From the NCBI RefSeq assembly GCF_900167915.1, contig NZ_FUYM01000003.1:62001-126000 (forward strand): a stretch of DNA of 64,000 nt. The letters are read 5' to 3'. Below the pieces are notes generated by a model. That model was not told where the DNA came from and ran no database searches. It was given only the letters and a program-made list of their open reading frames with translations. A program made the position numbers and the translations under genes. Every line of letters begins with the position of its first letter. The stretch's first letter is position 1. Source of the stretch: Rhizorhabdus histidinilytica. Its GTDB lineage: Bacteria; Pseudomonadota; Alphaproteobacteria; Sphingomonadales; Sphingomonadaceae. Positions 24,982 to 33,570 of this stretch are shown in pieces.

Positions 24982-27387
24982 CTATCCCGTAACCAGCACC
25001 ACCGGCTCGTCGGGCGCGTCGCGCAAGCGGAGCTGGAGGCGACCGCCTTGCGGGGCCGGCACCCTCAGCGATGCGCCGGTGAAGCCTTCGGGCACGCGCA
25101 CCGGCTGAGCGTTGCCCGAGACCGGCGCGATGCTGTCGATCAGGAACAGGCCTTCGCCCTCCATCCGGCAGCGGGCGGCACCCTTGTCGCACTGAACGTG
25201 GGTGATTGTGGGGAGCCGGGCAAGCACCGCCAGTGGTTGCCAGCCGCTCGTCACGTCGCCTTGGTGGAGACGAAAGCGGAGCGGACCGAAGGCCGAGGAC
25301 CCGAGCACCGCCGGGTCGAGAGTCGCCACCAGCACGTCGCGCCCCTGGAAGCGCAGTTCGGGCCCGTTCGACAGCGTCGCGTGCGACTCGCCATCCACGG
25401 TCGCGACCTCGATGCTGTCGGCGGGAGACAGGCGGGTGCCCGGCGCGGCACGCAACGAAAAAACCAGCCGCGCGCTGTCGGGCAGCAACGCCTGTCCCTT
25501 GGTTTCGAGCGCCAGGCCGCGCCGCGCCTGCTTGGGAGCGAGGCTGCGTTCGATCAGGGTGACGCCCGGTCGCGGCGCCGCCACCGTCACCGGCAGGCTC
25601 AGCACCCGCCCGTCCTGAAGGGTGATGCGCGCGGTCGGCGATCCGGGAGCGATCCCCTCGCCCGTGCCTTCGGCGTCGAGCTGGAGACGATCGACGTCGC
25701 CCTCGCGCGTCAACCCGGCGGGCAATAGCGTAAGGCCGGCCAGCTCGACGCGAGCGACCTGGTCGAGCCGCTGGCCCGACAGCAGCGCCGATCGGTCGCC
25801 GGCATGGATCGCAAGCCCGTCGAGTCGACTTGCCTGGGCGCGGGCGCGCAAGGAAACGGTGGCGGGCTCGGCGACGCCCTGCTGGCGTATCTCCAACACC
25901 ACCTCGCCGGGGCGGCTGTCCTTGAGCGGAACGGTGACGGCGACGTCGCCATCGTCGTTCAGCTTCGCGGCGAGCGGCTGTGGGCCCGACCCGGTACGCA
26001 TTGCGACGCTGGTAACGCAGGCCGGTGCCGGCCCGGTCAGCGCGATCGGATTGTCACGTCGCGTCACCAGGCTCGACACGCCGCCCGCCGCCGCCCAATC
26101 GCCCTCGGCCGGGAATTGCAGCACGAAGCGCGGCCCCTCGAAACGGTCGAAGCCCCATTGGCCGAGGATCTGCGCCTCGACCTTGCCCTTCAGGTCGGCC
26201 GGCATGGCGCCGGCGACGACATAGCCTCCGCGATCGGCGCGCGGCACGAGCGGAAGCTCGATCGTCCTCGACCCGGCGGTCAACCGAAGCCGGGCGTCGT
26301 GCAGATAGTCGGTGGCGTAGATCAGCGGCGCGCCGTCGACCGGCAGGACGAGGCCCGGCCGCGCGCCGCATAGCGGCCCGTCGACCGCAGCCCGCAGGCG
26401 CGGCGGGCTGTTCGCTTCGATCGCCGGCATCGCGGTGACCAGCACCGAACGCGGCTTGTCGAAGGACGGCGCGGCGTTGAGCAGCAGCGACACGCCCTCT
26501 CCGTGCCGCAGGCTGAGGCTCGGCAGATAGTCGAGCTGCGGATTGCTGAACGCCCCGAACACGCGGGCGATGTCGCGGATGACGCCGATATAGGGGCTGT
26601 AATAGCCCATCCCCGCCTCGCGGGTCGAACTGAGCTGCATCGCCAGATCGACCGGCGCACCCGACAGCGTCTCGGTCAGCGACGAGGTGTGGACGTCGGC
26701 GAGCACGAGCGTGTCGCGATGCTCGAGCAGGCAGGCCGCCTGGAGCTCGATCACCTTGCCGAGGCATTCCTCGTTGAGCTTCATCGACAGGCTGCGCGCA
26801 AGCGTCGGCGCGACGCTGCGCAGATATTCGGGGTGGCTGTTCTCCTGCGCACGGATCGCCGCCAGGAAGCCGTCGAGGCGAGCGCGGTCGAGCGAGGCCT
26901 GGTTGAGGTCCTGGCTGGCGCGGACGAATTCGCCCGGTCTACCGCGCACCGCATCGGCGATCGCCCCGGCTGCGCCGCCTGTGGCGGGGACCAGGAACAG
27001 CACGAGCTGGCGTGCGCCCTTGGGCACGACGAGGTCGAGCTGGCGGTCCTTCTCCTTCTTCTTCCAGGGTTCGGCGGTCCGAATCCAGTCCTTGGGCGGC
27101 GGATTGGTCGCACCCTGGAGGAAGGTCGACACCAGCAGGAAGCGGGCGCGCTGGTCCTCCGGGAAATCGGCACGGATCACCAGCCGGTCGCCCTCGGCGA
27201 GACTCGGCACCCGGTCGATCGGCAGGGTGACCTCGCCGCGACTGACGCTGATGCGGAGGCCCGGACCCGGCAGGTCGAAGGGTGCCGGATCGGCGGCGTG
27301 CAGCGGCAGGGGCGCGAACGAGGCACCCGCCAGCGCCATGACCGCGACAGCCCGCAACAGGCGGGAAGGAAAGGACTTCGCCATCAT
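24982..27387 (-). CDS. Large exported protein of unknown function
   Basis: An 801-residue protein I do not recognise. It starts with a clear Sec signal peptide (MMAKSFPSRLLRAVAVMALA, cleavage near LHAAD). The rest is rich in beta-strand-like segments with no membrane helix, suggesting a periplasmic or surface protein of stacked beta domains. Seven or so cysteines occur as loose pairs (C...C in NEECLG/AACLLE and VQCDKGAARC), which fits disulfide formation. AGAAGG precedes the paired ATGs. A membrane protein gene lies 48 bp upstream on the same strand, so the two are likely one operon. Confidence 0.8.
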   Translation of the reverse strand: MMAKSFPSRLLRAVAVMALAGASFAPLPLHAADPAPFDLPGPGLRISVSRGEVTLPIDRVPSLAEGDRLVIRADFPEDQRARFLLVSTFLQGATNPPPKDWIRTAEPWKKKEKDRQLDLVVPKGARQLVLFLVPATGGAAGAIADAVRGRPGEFVRASQDLNQASLDRARLDGFLAAIRAQENSHPEYLRSVAPTLARSLSMKLNEECLGKVIELQAACLLEHRDTLVLADVHTSSLTETLSGAPVDLAMQLSSTREAGMGYYSPYIGVIRDIARVFGAFSNPQLDYLPSLSLRHGEGVSLLLNAAPSFDKPRSVLVTAMPAIEANSPPRLRAAVDGPLCGARPGLVLPVDGAPLIYATDYLHDARLRLTAGSRTIELPLVPRADRGGYVVAGAMPADLKGKVEAQILGQWGFDRFEGPRFVLQFPAEGDWAAAGGVSSLVTRRDNPIALTGPAPACVTSVAMRTGSGPQPLAAKLNDDGDVAVTVPLKDSRPGEVVLEIRQQGVAEPATVSLRARAQASRLDGLAIHAGDRSALLSGQRLDQVARVELAGLTLLPAGLTREGDVDRLQLDAEGTGEGIAPGSPTARITLQDGRVLSLPVTVAAPRPGVTLIERSLAPKQARRGLALETKGQALLPDSARLVFSLRAAPGTRLSPADSIEVATVDGESHATLSNGPELRFQGRDVLVATLDPAVLGSSAFGPLRFRLHQGDVTSGWQPLAVLARLPTITHVQCDKGAARCRMEGEGLFLIDSIAPVSGNAQPVRVPEGFTGASLRVPAPQGGRLQLRLRDAPDEPVVLVTG

Positions 27388-27435
27388 GCCGCCTTCTAAC
27401 GCAACAAGGCGGCGAAGGGTCAACCCGTCGGCTCG

Positions 27436-28752
27436 CTATCGCCCCGGCCGGTAATATTCGCCGAGATCGGGAACGCCGTCCTTCACCTCGAAGGGCTCAT
27501 AGCCGCGATAGTCCCGTGGATTGAGGATGATCGCCTGATCGGCCTTCTCGCGCAGCAGCAGGCTCATCAGCGGATAAGCCCAGATCCAACCATAGCGGGC
27601 GAGCCGGCCGTCGAGCAGCCGGGTATCCTCCACCGCAACCAACCCCGAGCGCGAGCGGACCTCGTTCCGGAACAGCGCGAGATAGGCGCGATAGTCGAGC
27701 GAATAGGCCATGTTCGACACCGCGAGCGCAACGAAGAACAGCAGCGCGACGATCGGCGCCCGGCGATCGACGCGGACCAGCGCCGGCCAGCGTGCGATCG
27801 CGACGAAACGGAGCGCGAGCAGACCGCCCAGCCCGAACAGGGCGAGGCCGACCAGCGTCCGCGCCTCATAATGCTGGTGCGGCAGTGACCAGTTGGCGGG
27901 CAGCACGAGCCCGACCAGGCAGGCGATGGCGAGGAAGAAGCCGCCGCGCCGCAGCCAGGCGACCGGCGTCGACAGAGCGATCCAGCCGATCGCGAAGGCG
28001 ACCGACAAGGCGAGCAGCCGGTTATGCATCGCGGCGAAGAACGCCATCGCCGCGGCGAGCTGTTCGGGATGGCCCGGGTTGACCACGAAACAGACCGCCA
28101 CGCCCGTCCCCGCCGCATAGGCGAGGATCCCGAACAGCAACAGGGCGCGAACGGCGGGCAGCTCGCTCCGTTTCCACAGGCGCAGGACGCCGGTGAGGAC
28201 GAGCAGCGGGCCGAGATAGAGCATCGCCTCATAGGCGGCGAGCAGGCCAAGGCCGGCAAGCAGCGCTACGACCGCCCAACCGAGCCCGATCCGCGCCTTG
28301 CCCGTCAGGATCGCCAGCGCCAGCGCGACCAGCGCATAAGCGAGATTATATTCCCCGATCGCGAAGAAGCCGACGTTGAAATAGACGATGCAGAACAGCA
28401 GGAAGGCGAGCCAGAAGGCGGGATCGCGATGGAGCCGCGCGAGCGCCAGCACCCACAAGGCCACCGGCATCAGCACCAGCGTCGCCGAGTGCAGCAGGAT
28501 CAACGCCGGCAGGTCGACGACGCCGGCGCGCAGCGCGAGCACCACCGGGAACTGCGTCAGCCATTCGGTGCACAGTCGCGACGGATTGGCGTGGACGAAA
28601 TCCTTCGTCCTGAGCAGATGATAGAGGAAATTCGAACCGTCGCCGTAGAGGCCCCGCAGGCTGGACGCGTCGAACAGCGCGACAACGACGATCATCAGCA
28701 TGGCGGCGAGTTGCGCGATGTCGCGTCGATCGGTCGCCTGATCGCCCGTCAT
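27436..28752 (-). CDS. Polytopic membrane protein of unknown function
   Basis: A 438-residue protein with about ten hydrophobic segments (for example LMIVVVALFDASSLRG, LALAILTG, RAPIVALLFFVALAVSNMAY). The first loop, with LYGDGSNFLYHLL, and the overall layout recall GT-C-type membrane glycosyltransferases or uncharacterised sphingomonad membrane proteins, but I cannot assign it. The ATG at 28752 (MTGDQATD) is chosen because the upstream frame lacks hydrophobic or typical coding character. It precedes the exported 801-residue protein and is divergent from the formylglycine-generating enzyme gene. Confidence 0.75.
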   Translation of the reverse strand: MTGDQATDRRDIAQLAAMLMIVVVALFDASSLRGLYGDGSNFLYHLLRTKDFVHANPSRLCTEWLTQFPVVLALRAGVVDLPALILLHSATLVLMPVALWVLALARLHRDPAFWLAFLLFCIVYFNVGFFAIGEYNLAYALVALALAILTGKARIGLGWAVVALLAGLGLLAAYEAMLYLGPLLVLTGVLRLWKRSELPAVRALLLFGILAYAAGTGVAVCFVVNPGHPEQLAAAMAFFAAMHNRLLALSVAFAIGWIALSTPVAWLRRGGFFLAIACLVGLVLPANWSLPHQHYEARTLVGLALFGLGGLLALRFVAIARWPALVRVDRRAPIVALLFFVALAVSNMAYSLDYRAYLALFRNEVRSRSGLVAVEDTRLLDGRLARYGWIWAYPLMSLLLREKADQAIILNPRDYRGYEPFEVKDGVPDLGEYYRPGR

Positions 28753-28883
28753 GTCCTGCTGGCCCCGCCCGTCCTCCCGATCGCGGAGGCCCGTCCAGTT
28801 TGCGGCTTTTGCCGCAATGCGCAAGACAGGAAGCGGACGGGCGCGAGGTTGTGAGTTATCCTGTTCGCTGGCAAAGGGTGACT

Positions 28884-29846
28884 GTGTCAGAACCTTCTCG
28901 CCTCCTCGCCGCCGATCAGGCCCCAGCCGGCATGGTGTTCGTGCCGGGCGGCGTCTTCACCATGGGATCGGACCGCTTCTATCCGGAGGAAGCGCCGGCG
29001 CGGAAAGTGCGCGTCGATCCCTTCTTCATCGACGAGACGCCCGTCACCAACGCAGACTTCGCCCGCTTCGTCGCCGCGACCGGGCATGTCACCTGCGCCG
29101 AGATTCCGCCCGACCCGAAGGACTATCCCGGCATGCTGCCCGAACTGGCCCATGCCGGATCGGCGGTGTTCACCCGGACCGCCCATCCCGTCGACACCCG
29201 CGATCCGTCGCAATGGTGGCGGTTCGTCCTGGGCGCGGACTGGCGCCACCCCTGCGGCCCCGACAGCTCGATCGACGGGCTTGACGATCATCCTGTCGTT
29301 CATGTCGCCTGGGCCGATGCGGAAGCCTATGCGCGCTGGGCGGGCAAGGCGCTGCCGACCGAGGCCGAATGGGAATTCGCGGCGCGCGGCGGGCTGGAGA
29401 ATGCCGACTATGCCTGGGGTGACGAACTGGCGCCGGGTGGACGGATGATGGCGAATTACTGGCAGGGCCTGTTCCCCTATGCCAACACCCTCGACGATGG
29501 CTGGGAGCGAACGTCGCCGATACGCAGCTTCCCGTCCAACGGCTTCGGCCTCTACGACATGATTGGCAATGTCTGGGAATGGACCAGCGACTGGTACGCC
29601 CCGCCGAAGATCGAGCGCAAGGCCCGGGGCAGTTGTTGCATTCCTGCCAACCCGCGCGGCGCGCGCAAGCATGACAGCTTCGATCCCCAGTCGCCCGCGC
29701 GGATTCCGCGCCGGGTGCTGAAAGGGGGATCGCACCTCTGCGCCTCCAATTACTGCCAGCGCTACCGCCCCGCCGCGCGCCACCCCGAGGCGATCGACAC
29801 GAGCACCAGTCATATCGGCTTCCGCTGCATCGTACGGATCGGATGA
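28884..29846 (+). CDS. Formylglycine-generating enzyme family protein
   Basis: A 320-residue SUMF1/FGE-type protein. It opens with MVFVPGGVFTMGSDRFYPEE and contains ALPTEAEWEFAARGG, GNVWEWTSDWY and the C-terminal GSHLCASNYCQRYRPAAR. The last motif keeps both copper-binding active-site cysteines, C286 and C291, as in true FGEs that convert a sulfatase cysteine to formylglycine. The GTG at 28884 with AAAGGGTG upstream is the best start. No sulfatase gene is present in the window, so its client lies elsewhere or is unusual. It is divergent from a membrane protein/exported protein pair. Confidence 0.9.
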   Translation: MSEPSRLLAADQAPAGMVFVPGGVFTMGSDRFYPEEAPARKVRVDPFFIDETPVTNADFARFVAATGHVTCAEIPPDPKDYPGMLPELAHAGSAVFTRTAHPVDTRDPSQWWRFVLGADWRHPCGPDSSIDGLDDHPVVHVAWADAEAYARWAGKALPTEAEWEFAARGGLENADYAWGDELAPGGRMMANYWQGLFPYANTLDDGWERTSPIRSFPSNGFGLYDMIGNVWEWTSDWYAPPKIERKARGSCCIPANPRGARKHDSFDPQSPARIPRRVLKGGSHLCASNYCQRYRPAARHPEAIDTSTSHIGFRCIVRIG

Positions 29847-29970
29847 CGACCTACTGAGGTTCAGAGCTAAGGCATAGCGAAACGCGGCTCGACACCAGCT
29901 CGCCGCCGGCGGCTGTCGCGGAGGTTGCTCGCAAGCGCGCTCCTGCCGGGCGGCTCGGCGAGCCTGACCG

Positions 29971-30579
29971 CTATTGCAGATCGACGATCGCGCGGGCCGT
30001 TCGCCTCAGCACCAGCTTGAAGTTCGCGACTTCGGCCGGGTCTTCGGGCCGATAGGGGCGCTCGTCGCCCAACTGCTCCGGGTTGCAGACATAATGAAGG
30101 ATGCTCCCGCTGAGCAGGTTGACGAGGTGCATCGAGCTGTTTTCCGCAAAGCGGCCACTGGCGACGCCCTCGCTGATGATGTCGCGCATCATCTGCAGCG
30201 CGCTGCCCGAAAAGGTCGGGGAATAGTCCTCGGGGTGCGCGGCATTGGCGCAATTGCGAAGGATCAGCCGCGCCGCGGTCGGATGGGCCACCATATAGTC
30301 GACCCAGCCGTCGACGAGCAGCATGAGCTTCTCCCAGGGGTCGTCGGCTCCGGCGAGCCGCTCCTTGCTATGCCGGATCAGGCTTTCGTGGATATGGGCG
30401 AAGACGTCGCCGTAAAGCTCCTTCTTGCTCCTGAAATAATAGAAGATGGCAGCCCGCTTGATGCCGATCGCCTCGCCGATGGCTTCGAGCCGCGCCGCCT
30501 CATAGCCCAGTTCGGCAAAATCCTTCTGGGCCGTCTCAAGGATGTTCTGACGCGTGACCTCGCCCTTGTTGAGCTTCAT
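29971..30579 (-). CDS. TetR-family transcriptional regulator
   Basis: A 202-residue TetR-type repressor. The N-terminal helix-turn-helix reads TRQNILETAQKDFAELGYEA followed by IGEAIGIKRAAIFYYFRSKK; the C-terminal ligand domain includes a TetR_C-like segment from about residue 85. It is divergent from the sulfotransferase/DUF1214 genes. A perfect 12-bp inverted repeat lies 62 bp upstream of its start. It probably represses itself and the divergent operon until an organic ligand binds. Confidence 0.9.
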   Translation of the reverse strand: MKLNKGEVTRQNILETAQKDFAELGYEAARLEAIGEAIGIKRAAIFYYFRSKKELYGDVFAHIHESLIRHSKERLAGADDPWEKLMLLVDGWVDYMVAHPTAARLILRNCANAAHPEDYSPTFSGSALQMMRDIISEGVASGRFAENSSMHLVNLLSGSILHYVCNPEQLGDERPYRPEDPAEVANFKLVLRRTARAIVDLQ

Positions 30580-30641
30580 TCCGATCCGGCACCCGTTCCG
30601 CGATTACGCAGCGCCTCGTCTGCCAGCCGGGCTGGAACATG

Positions 30642-30669
30642 TCAATTTACTTACCAATAAGTAAATTGA
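30642..30669. promoter_or_regulatory. TetR operator, perfect 12-bp inverted repeat
   Basis: TCAATTTACTTA (30642-30653), a 4-nt spacer CCAA, and TAAGTAAATTGA (30658-30669) form a perfect palindrome in the divergent region of the TetR gene. The length and AT-rich character are typical of TetR operators. A close copy of the left arm and spacer occurs at 41842-41857. Confidence 0.75.
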
Positions 30670-30790
30670 GCGGGTGAGAGATGCGAGATAAATTATATAA
30701 ATAATCTTTTATATTCTGATATTTATCTAGAATTTTTGGGATTTCTCATCAGCATTCATATTATTGCTTTCCGTTGAATGGGAGAAAAAA
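30670..30790. other. AT-rich divergent promoter region
   Basis: This stretch between the TetR operator and the sulfotransferase leader is strikingly AT-rich for this genome. It contains a second, looser inverted repeat, AGATAAAT (30686-30693) with ATTTATCT (30721-30728). Promoters for the divergent genes are expected here, but no single -35/-10 pair stands out. Confidence 0.45.
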
Positions 30791-30912
30791 CGACTTGCAA
30801 GTAAGTTTAGTCCGGGTGCATCCCAGCACCGTTCAGGGGCTGGCACGGCGCCACGGACATCCGATGCGCGAGGCCGGGAAAACCAAATGCCCGGTCCACG
30901 AATTGGGAGAGG

Positions 30913-31020
30913 ATGATGGCGAAGAAAGCGGATTACGGCATGGGCGAATTGCCCGTTCGCTCGCGCGAATCCCGTCTCCGGGCCGATCGCAAATATCGAA
31001 ACCGAGCAATGACGACATGA
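30913..31020 (+). CDS. Possible 35-residue basic leader peptide coupled to the sulfotransferase gene
   Basis: This short ORF begins ATGATGGCGAAG directly after a strong Shine-Dalgarno-like GGGAGAGG and ends in an ATGA overlap with the sulfotransferase ATG at 31017. The predicted peptide starts MMAKKADYGMGELPVRSRES and continues with many Arg residues; it is strongly basic and has no membrane segment. The ribosome-binding site plus overlap suggest real translation, either as a small protein or to couple ribosome entry into the next gene. No family is recognised. Because the sulfotransferase has little Shine-Dalgarno of its own, the coupling idea is attractive but unproven. Confidence 0.5.
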   Translation: MMAKKADYGMGELPVRSRESRLRADRKYRNRAMTT

Positions 31021-32273
31021 CCGACACCACCCACCGACCGGTTGCATGGAGCCCGCCGCCACGGCCCGAATGGCTGGCGCGCTTTCTGGAGGAAACGCGC
31101 GCCTGGGACGCGGCGACCGTCGCACCGCTCGATGCCGACGAACTCATCACCACCGCGACGCGCAACACCGGGCTTTCGGATTTCGGCCCCGACGATTGGC
31201 GCGAACCCTTCGATATCCTGGTGCGCGCGATCGAAGAGGAGGCGGAGCTCCACCTGTTCGGTCGGCTGTGGAGCCGGCAGGACCTGCTGCTCTTCCTCGA
31301 GACCCGACTGAGGATCGAAGAGACCTACCGGCAGCATCCCGAAATAGAGGACGAGGTCATCTCGCAGCCCGTCTTCGTCACCGGCCTGCCGCGTTCGGGA
31401 ACCTCGATCCTGTTCGAGCTGCTGGCCCAGGACGGGCAATTCCTGGCTCCCGCCAATTGGGAGCTGGTGCTCCCCTGCCCGCCGCCCGAAGCGGCGACCT
31501 ACCGGGACGATCCGCGCGTACCGCGTGCGCACGACCTGATCACGCAGATGGGACGAGTCGCGCCGACCTATCAGGCGATGCACGAGATGGGTGCCTGGAT
31601 TCCCAACGAATGCGGCGTCGCCTTCCGGATGAGCTTCCGTTCGCAGCATCTCGCCGCCGGATTTCAGGTGCCGAGCTACTCGCAATGGCTGTTCGCGGCC
31701 GACCAGAAACCGGCCTATGCCTATTACAAGCGGCTGCTCAAACTCCTGCAATGGAAGAACCCGCGGGCGCACTGGCTGTTGAAGACGCCCGAGCACCAAT
31801 CCTTCCTGCCGACCCTGTTCGACATATTTCCCGATGCCCGCGTTATCATGACGCACCGCGATCCGGTGAAGGCGCAGGGTTCGGTGACGAACCTGCTCGG
31901 CACGATCTACTGGATGCGCAGCGACAAGCCCTTCGACGCGGCGGCCTTCGAGCAACTGCTGACGCCCGAAGGCACCGCCGCTCGCCTGGACCAGGTCATC
32001 GAATGGATCGAGACCGGCGTGGTCCCGCGCGAACAGGTGATCCATTCGCTCTACGCCGATCTGGTCGAGGCGCCTCTCGACGCGCTGGAGCAGCTCTACG
32101 CGCGGATGGGACTTCGCTTCGACGACAGCGCGCGGGCGGCGGTGGCCCAGTACCTGGCCGGCAAGCCCCAGGGAAAGTTCGGCGCGCATCGCTACGCCGT
32201 CGACCGCGACGATCGCACGCGCGGGCTGTTCGCGGCCTATCAGCGCTACTTCAACGTGCCGCAGGAGGACTGA
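31017..32273 (+). CDS. Sulfotransferase family protein
   Basis: A 418-residue protein with the PAPS-binding signatures of sulfotransferases: the 5'-phosphosulfate loop VTGLPRSGTSILFELLAQDG (residues about 121-140) and the 3'-phosphate motif RVIMTHRDPVKAQGSV. An N-terminal region of about 110 residues is helical. Sulfotransferases move sulfate from PAPS to an alcohol, phenol or amine. The start at 31017 overlaps the stop of a possible 35-codon leader; a longer in-frame ATG at 30774 would add 81 atypical residues. It is 4 bp from the DUF1214 gene, so the two are co-transcribed and probably act on the same compound. Confidence 0.85.
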   Translation: MTDTTHRPVAWSPPPRPEWLARFLEETRAWDAATVAPLDADELITTATRNTGLSDFGPDDWREPFDILVRAIEEEAELHLFGRLWSRQDLLLFLETRLRIEETYRQHPEIEDEVISQPVFVTGLPRSGTSILFELLAQDGQFLAPANWELVLPCPPPEAATYRDDPRVPRAHDLITQMGRVAPTYQAMHEMGAWIPNECGVAFRMSFRSQHLAAGFQVPSYSQWLFAADQKPAYAYYKRLLKLLQWKNPRAHWLLKTPEHQSFLPTLFDIFPDARVIMTHRDPVKAQGSVTNLLGTIYWMRSDKPFDAAAFEQLLTPEGTAARLDQVIEWIETGVVPREQVIHSLYADLVEAPLDALEQLYARMGLRFDDSARAAVAQYLAGKPQGKFGAHRYAVDRDDRTRGLFAAYQRYFNVPQED

Positions 32274-32277
32274 CGGA

Positions 32278-33456
32278 ATGCAAGCACATGACATCGCGCT
32301 GCGTGACGCGTGGGGCCGCTTCTGCGACGAGTTGAAGGCCAAGGGCGACATCATCTTCCGCGAGACGGCCGCGAGCAACCCGGTCGACCGGGCGGCGGGA
32401 ATCCGCCTGCTCTCCCGCAACATAGCACTCGCGCTCGCCTTCGAGATGGAGAATGCGGACCCCCAGCACCCCGAGGTCATGCATTATTTCGATCCGATGC
32501 GGAAACAGGGCGGCGACAACACCGACGCCCTCTATGTCGGCGCGCCGATCAATGGCACGGACACCTACCGCGTCACCGGCCATCGCGGCAGTGCCCGCTA
32601 TTTCAGCGTAACGGTGGTCGAGCGCGGCGACACGCCCTGGGGCGGCGCCGTCGCCGCCACCCTGTTCGGCGACCAGATCGAGGTCGCTCCCGATGGAAGC
32701 TTCGAGCTCTGGCTAAGCCCCGATCCCCAACCGGGCAACTGGATCAAGACGACACCGGAGACCTTCCGGCTCACTTTCCGCCAGTTCTTCGCCGACTGGG
32801 AAAACGAAAAGCCGATGGAAGCGCGCATCGACCGCCTGACCGGCGACGGGGCGCCCCCGCAGCTGACGCCGGAAACGGTGACCGGCGGACTTGCCGCCGC
32901 GGCCCATTGGATCGGCTGGTCGGTGACCTATTGGGCGGACATGATCGACAAATGGAAGGTCCGACCCAACCAATTCCTTTCCTATCGCCAGCTCGACGAC
33001 AACAAGATCGACGCCACGCCGGGCGGAGAGCCGCTGATCGCCTATTGGATCCTGCCGCCCGACGAGGCGCTGATCATAAGGGTCCGCCCCCCACAGGCAC
33101 AATATTGGGCGGTCGAGTTCGGCAATTACTGGTGGGAGACGATGGATTACCGCTACCGGCTCGCCAATACCAACTGCCACTATGCGGCCTTGGAGGAGGA
33201 TGGCGAGCTGATCGTCGTGGTCAGCCATGACGACCCCGGCCTCCCCAACTGGCTGGACCCTTCGGGGCATAGCGAGGGCTATGTCACCTATCGCTGGATG
33301 CTGGCCGACCATTATCCGGTGCCGCAATGCCGACAGGTCAAGCGCGCCGAGCTGTTCGATCATCTGCCCGAAGGGGTCAGGCGCATCTCGCGGGAGGAGC
33401 GCGCCGAGCAACTGGCCGGCCGCCGGCGCGGAATCGTCAGCCGCTTCAAATGGTAA
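32278..33456 (+). CDS. DUF1214 domain-containing protein
   Basis: A 392-residue protein with a C-terminal DUF1214 domain (about residues 240-350; FGNYWWETMDYRYRLANTNC is typical) and an N-terminal helical part. No signal peptide or membrane segment is seen. The biochemical function of DUF1214 is unknown to me. It begins 4 bp after the sulfotransferase stop and is controlled by the same TetR-type region. Recurrence of TetR, sulfotransferase and DUF1214 together in other genomes would be a useful test of a shared function. Confidence 0.85.
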   Translation: MQAHDIALRDAWGRFCDELKAKGDIIFRETAASNPVDRAAGIRLLSRNIALALAFEMENADPQHPEVMHYFDPMRKQGGDNTDALYVGAPINGTDTYRVTGHRGSARYFSVTVVERGDTPWGGAVAATLFGDQIEVAPDGSFELWLSPDPQPGNWIKTTPETFRLTFRQFFADWENEKPMEARIDRLTGDGAPPQLTPETVTGGLAAAAHWIGWSVTYWADMIDKWKVRPNQFLSYRQLDDNKIDATPGGEPLIAYWILPPDEALIIRVRPPQAQYWAVEFGNYWWETMDYRYRLANTNCHYAALEEDGELIVVVSHDDPGLPNWLDPSGHSEGYVTYRWMLADHYPVPQCRQVKRAELFDHLPEGVRRISREERAEQLAGRRRGIVSRFKW

Positions 33457-33498
33457 AGCCCGCGAGGCTGAAACGCTTCGCGATCTCCGCCAACGACC

Positions 33499-33523
33499 CG
33501 AGGCGCGCCGCGAGCGCGCCTCG
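33499..33523. terminator. Bidirectional terminator hairpin
   Basis: CGAGGCGCGC (33499-33508) pairs perfectly with GCGCGCCTCG (33514-33523) around a 5-nt loop, followed by CCTGTTT. It lies between the convergent DUF1214 and Mo-hydroxylase genes and probably ends transcription from both sides. Confidence 0.6.
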
Positions 33524-33570
33524 CCTGTTTCGGCCCTCGCCCTAGGGGGCACGCCCCCACTCACTTCAGC

